This document shows positions 13,017-15,185 of a stretch of DNA of 15,185 nt, piece after piece; within the stretch, counting starts at the first letter, position 1; every line of letters begins with the position of its first letter. The position numbers and the translations under genes were made by a program. The notes beneath the pieces are model-generated. The model saw only the letters and a list, made by a program, of their open reading frames with translations, made no database searches and was not told where the DNA came from. The stretch is from Bacillota bacterium (GTDB lineage: Bacteria > Bacillota > Clostridia > Oscillospirales > Ruminococcaceae). The stretch lies in NCBI GenBank assembly GCA_023394255.1, contig JAEXAZ010000225.1:1-15185 (forward strand), given 5' to 3'.

Positions 13017-14637
13017 TTTTAAAATTGCCTTCTTTCAATTCATCAATGTACACAGATGTCAGGCGCGGGACGTCGCTTCCATTGTCGTATATCAAACCGA
13101 CCTGAAGCTTTGCCTGCTTTCCCTTCAACCCCCTGACAATCATATTGACTTCATATTTTTGCCCGTGCTGTGTTTTTGCCTTTACGCTCGAAGGATATTT
13201 CACAATATTCTCTTTAACCAGCTTATCCAGCGCGGCATAATTGCTGATATCATAACCTAACCGGCTTGTGATCGCTTTTCCCTTGGCATATCCTTTCGGG
13301 TTATCCGGGTTAAACAGATACCCGGTATACTTGCGCTCATCGATATCAAGCCTATCCGCATTCCGCAGCGACAATTCAGGATGCCCAGCAAGCCGGTTAC
13401 GCAGGTAATAATCATACTTTGTCAGCCGATATTCCTCACTGTTATTATACTTCAGATTCTGAAAACTTGCAAAGGATTTTGGGGCATCTTTTCCCAATAC
13501 AGCCTTGTATTCCTGGTACTGGGAAAAATCAGCACTTTCATTACGCGCCATTTTTTCGGCAGTCGCCAGTTTATCTTGCCCCATGCGGGCGGAAAGCCCT
13601 TCGCGCCACTTTTCATAGCTTTGCTTTTCCACCCGGACGCTTTTTCCGGTTTCGGGATCCCGCGCCATGCGAGTAGACTTGATATTTTTCAGATCAGGTA
13701 TGTAGGGTGCAGTGGTCGTGCGGCAATTAACATGGAACGGTGGGAAGGTTTCGCCCGTAACCGCCTGATCCACAGGATAGTGCTTGCTGTCCTGCTCCCG
13801 GCAGATATCACTGGTTTTGAAGTCCAGTGTGGCGATGATCTCATATTCATCCAGACCGTCCGCTTTGTACGATTCCAGATTGGCCTGACCAGATGCATAA
13901 GCCGATTCGTTATACAGCAGCCGGTATGCCTCATACTTTTTACCGGTGCCGCCCGGAGTTCCGTCCGGGTTTGTCCTGACCGCTCCGATTGCCTTCTGCA
14001 GTTCCTCCGCAAAGTATTGCGGCGGCTTGCCGGTGATGAACATCTGGTTCAGCGTCTGGCGGATCCGGAAGCCGGTATCGATGTCCTGCCGCCACAACCG
14101 CGTCGAAATGTCCGCGCCCTGCACAGGCTCCTTCAGCACTCGCTGGATAACTGCGGTCGCCGGCGCGGAGAACTGAAACTGAAACCCGGTGTACTGTTCA
14201 ATGGCAAACTGGCTGCGGTAATATTCTTCGGTAAAAACATCCGTCGCCGTCCGTTCGACCAGTCTGCGCTGCGCCTGATACAGCTTTTGCAAAACAGCGT
14301 CACACTGCGTTTCCAGCGCCTGCAGGCGGGTGATACGGGCTTTCACAGAGAGATTATCCACCTGCAGGTTGAACGTGCCGATGGAATCCCGCGCCAGCTT
14401 TTCATAATTCTTTAGGTTACCCTTGAATTCCCGCAGTTCCGAAAGGCTGAGTACCTTCTGCGCCTCTTCCAGCGTGACCGCGTTGTTTCTGGCGTACCGG
14501 CCATAGAACGCATCAATTTCTTTTTGCAGCTCCTGCCGGGTGTCCTCAAATGATTTCACCAGCTCAGGCAGCGCACCGTTTACAGCAGATTCCATGCGTC
14601 CGATGCTGTCAAGCGCGCGCTGTTCCCAATAGGTCAA
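13009..14637 (-). CDS. MuF-type minor head protein with C-terminal DUF6883-like domain
   Basis: A 542-residue protein in the MuF / SPP1 gp7 position between portal and scaffold. N-terminal part (1-200) is helical. The SPP1_gp7 core lies at about 200-312, with LLYNESAYASGQANLESYKADGLDEYE, LDFKTSDICREQDSKHYPVD and the FPPFHVNCRTTTAPY signature (298-312). A linker (313-425) includes the YEKWREGL and LGKDAPKSFASFQNLKYNN segments common in long MuF proteins. The C-terminal domain (about 428-532) has KYTGYLFNPDNPKGYAK, a HGQKYEVNMIVRG strand and VGLIYDNGSDVPRLTSVYI, which matches my memory of DUF6883, a domain attached to polymorphic-type toxins. The protein could thus be carried in the capsid and ejected with DNA. 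Start is TTG at 14637, overlapping the portal stop (TTGA). Confidence 0.9.
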   Translation of the reverse strand: MTYWEQRALDSIGRMESAVNGALPELVKSFEDTRQELQKEIDAFYGRYARNNAVTLEEAQKVLSLSELREFKGNLKNYEKLARDSIGTFNLQVDNLSVKARITRLQALETQCDAVLQKLYQAQRRLVERTATDVFTEEYYRSQFAIEQYTGFQFQFSAPATAVIQRVLKEPVQGADISTRLWRQDIDTGFRIRQTLNQMFITGKPPQYFAEELQKAIGAVRTNPDGTPGGTGKKYEAYRLLYNESAYASGQANLESYKADGLDEYEIIATLDFKTSDICREQDSKHYPVDQAVTGETFPPFHVNCRTTTAPYIPDLKNIKSTRMARDPETGKSVRVEKQSYEKWREGLSARMGQDKLATAEKMARNESADFSQYQEYKAVLGKDAPKSFASFQNLKYNNSEEYRLTKYDYYLRNRLAGHPELSLRNADRLDIDERKYTGYLFNPDNPKGYAKGKAITSRLGYDISNYAALDKLVKENIVKYPSSVKAKTQHGQKYEVNMIVRGLKGKQAKLQVGLIYDNGSDVPRLTSVYIDELKEGNFKNG

Positions 14638-15185
14638 TCGGCATCACCGCCCGGAGACTTATTCCCCGCCTGATACTGGTCAAGCAGATCCTGCTCACGC
14701 TGCTGCGTTTCCTTTTCAATCTGCTTACGTTCCGCCTGCCAGTCATCCACAAGGGGGTGCACCTTAGTTTTGGTTTCATCGCTCATAACGGTATTTGGCG
14801 TCTGCGCAATGATCTGCGATACTTCGGTATCGTTGCGGGGCTTGTTGCGGGTCCATGTCTGCGAGACTTCCGTCGTTTCCGGCAGGCCAAGGTAAAGCAG
14901 AATCGCCTTAACGAACTGGTCCAGCGCCGGGCGGAACTCGGTTTCCATCAACCCTGCTTTGAGTTCCAGCAGGGAGTAGAGGAAATCTATGTAAACGCCC
15001 GACTGATTCCCGGCTGTGTCGGGGTGGGGGTCTACAGCCATAGCGGATACATACAGTTGCTGCGTGGCAACCTCCAGAAACTAACTGCGGGCTTCATAGG
15101 GAATCTCACCGCGGATGACATCCAGACCGCCTTTGTCATCAGTGAAGACTACACCCTTGGCATTCAGCATCTGACGGAAATCAAT
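14634..15185 (-). pseudogene. Portal protein, C-terminal part, interrupted by an in-frame TAG
   Basis: The right edge cuts into an SPP1-type portal gene (Phage_prot_Gp6 class), the dodecameric DNA gate at the capsid vertex. From 15185 the frame reads 34 codons (ending RGEIPYEARS), then TAG at 15083-15081, then continues FLEVATQQLYVSAMAVDPHPDTAGNQSGVYIDFLYSLLELKAGLMETEF, all in one frame. The sequence around the TAG is typical of the family (a helix before VD....AGN.SG..), so the stop lies inside a conserved region; the residue was probably Gln (CAG to TAG). The ATG at 15041 could restart translation but has no suitable ribosome site. The C-terminus (QRE, QAGNKSPGGDAD) overlaps the MuF start by 4 bp. 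Whether this is a true mutation, a sequencing error, or suppression cannot be told here. Confidence 0.8.

Overview
The window is the structural (late) region of a prophage or phage with a contractile tail, of the PBSX / clostridial-myovirus type. Nearly all genes lie on the minus strand and are transcribed from right to left. Family resemblance (PBSX Xkd proteins, a YjcQ-like protein, a Cse60-like protein), strong AGGAGG-type ribosome sites, several TTG starts and middling G+C suggest a host in the Bacillota, probably a moderate-GC member of the Clostridia. No host chromosomal gene is visible, so prophage versus free phage cannot be decided here.

Head module (about 15185 to 9812): the 3' part of an SPP1-type portal gene, carrying an in-frame amber codon; a MuF-type minor head protein with a C-terminal DUF6883-like domain; a 56-residue DUF4926-like protein; a YjcQ-family protein with no usual start codon; a double hairpin that looks like a terminator; scaffold; major capsid protein; a small lysine- and alanine-rich protein; and two head-tail connector proteins.

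Tail module (about 9815 to 3973): HK97-gp10-like protein, tail terminator-like protein, sheath, tube, tail assembly chaperone with a programmed -1 frameshift (A AAA AAC plus an 11-bp downstream stem), a short tape measure, and an XkdP-like protein. Baseplate module (3015 to 1): XkdQ-like hub protein, DUF2577, DUF2634 (gp25-like), baseplate J, and the start of a DUF2313 (XkdU-like) protein cut by the window edge.

Two genes run against the operon on the plus strand and look like morons. One (3076..3969) encodes a membrane-anchored protein with two copies of an ~80-residue domain and sits between the XkdP- and XkdQ-like genes. The other (6330..6503) encodes a 57-residue Cse60-like protein and sits between the tail chaperone and the tape measure. 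Both are AT-rich, have good ribosome sites and plausible promoters, and end 2-3 nt from the stop of the neighbouring minus-strand gene.

The points most worth a second look are the MuF-DUF6883 / DUF4926 pair, the duplicated-domain moron, the amber in the portal, and the two structural-operon genes with near-cognate starts (ATT at 3015, ACG at 12827). The last two, with the amber, suggest either a decaying prophage or unusual translation; sequencing error is not excluded.
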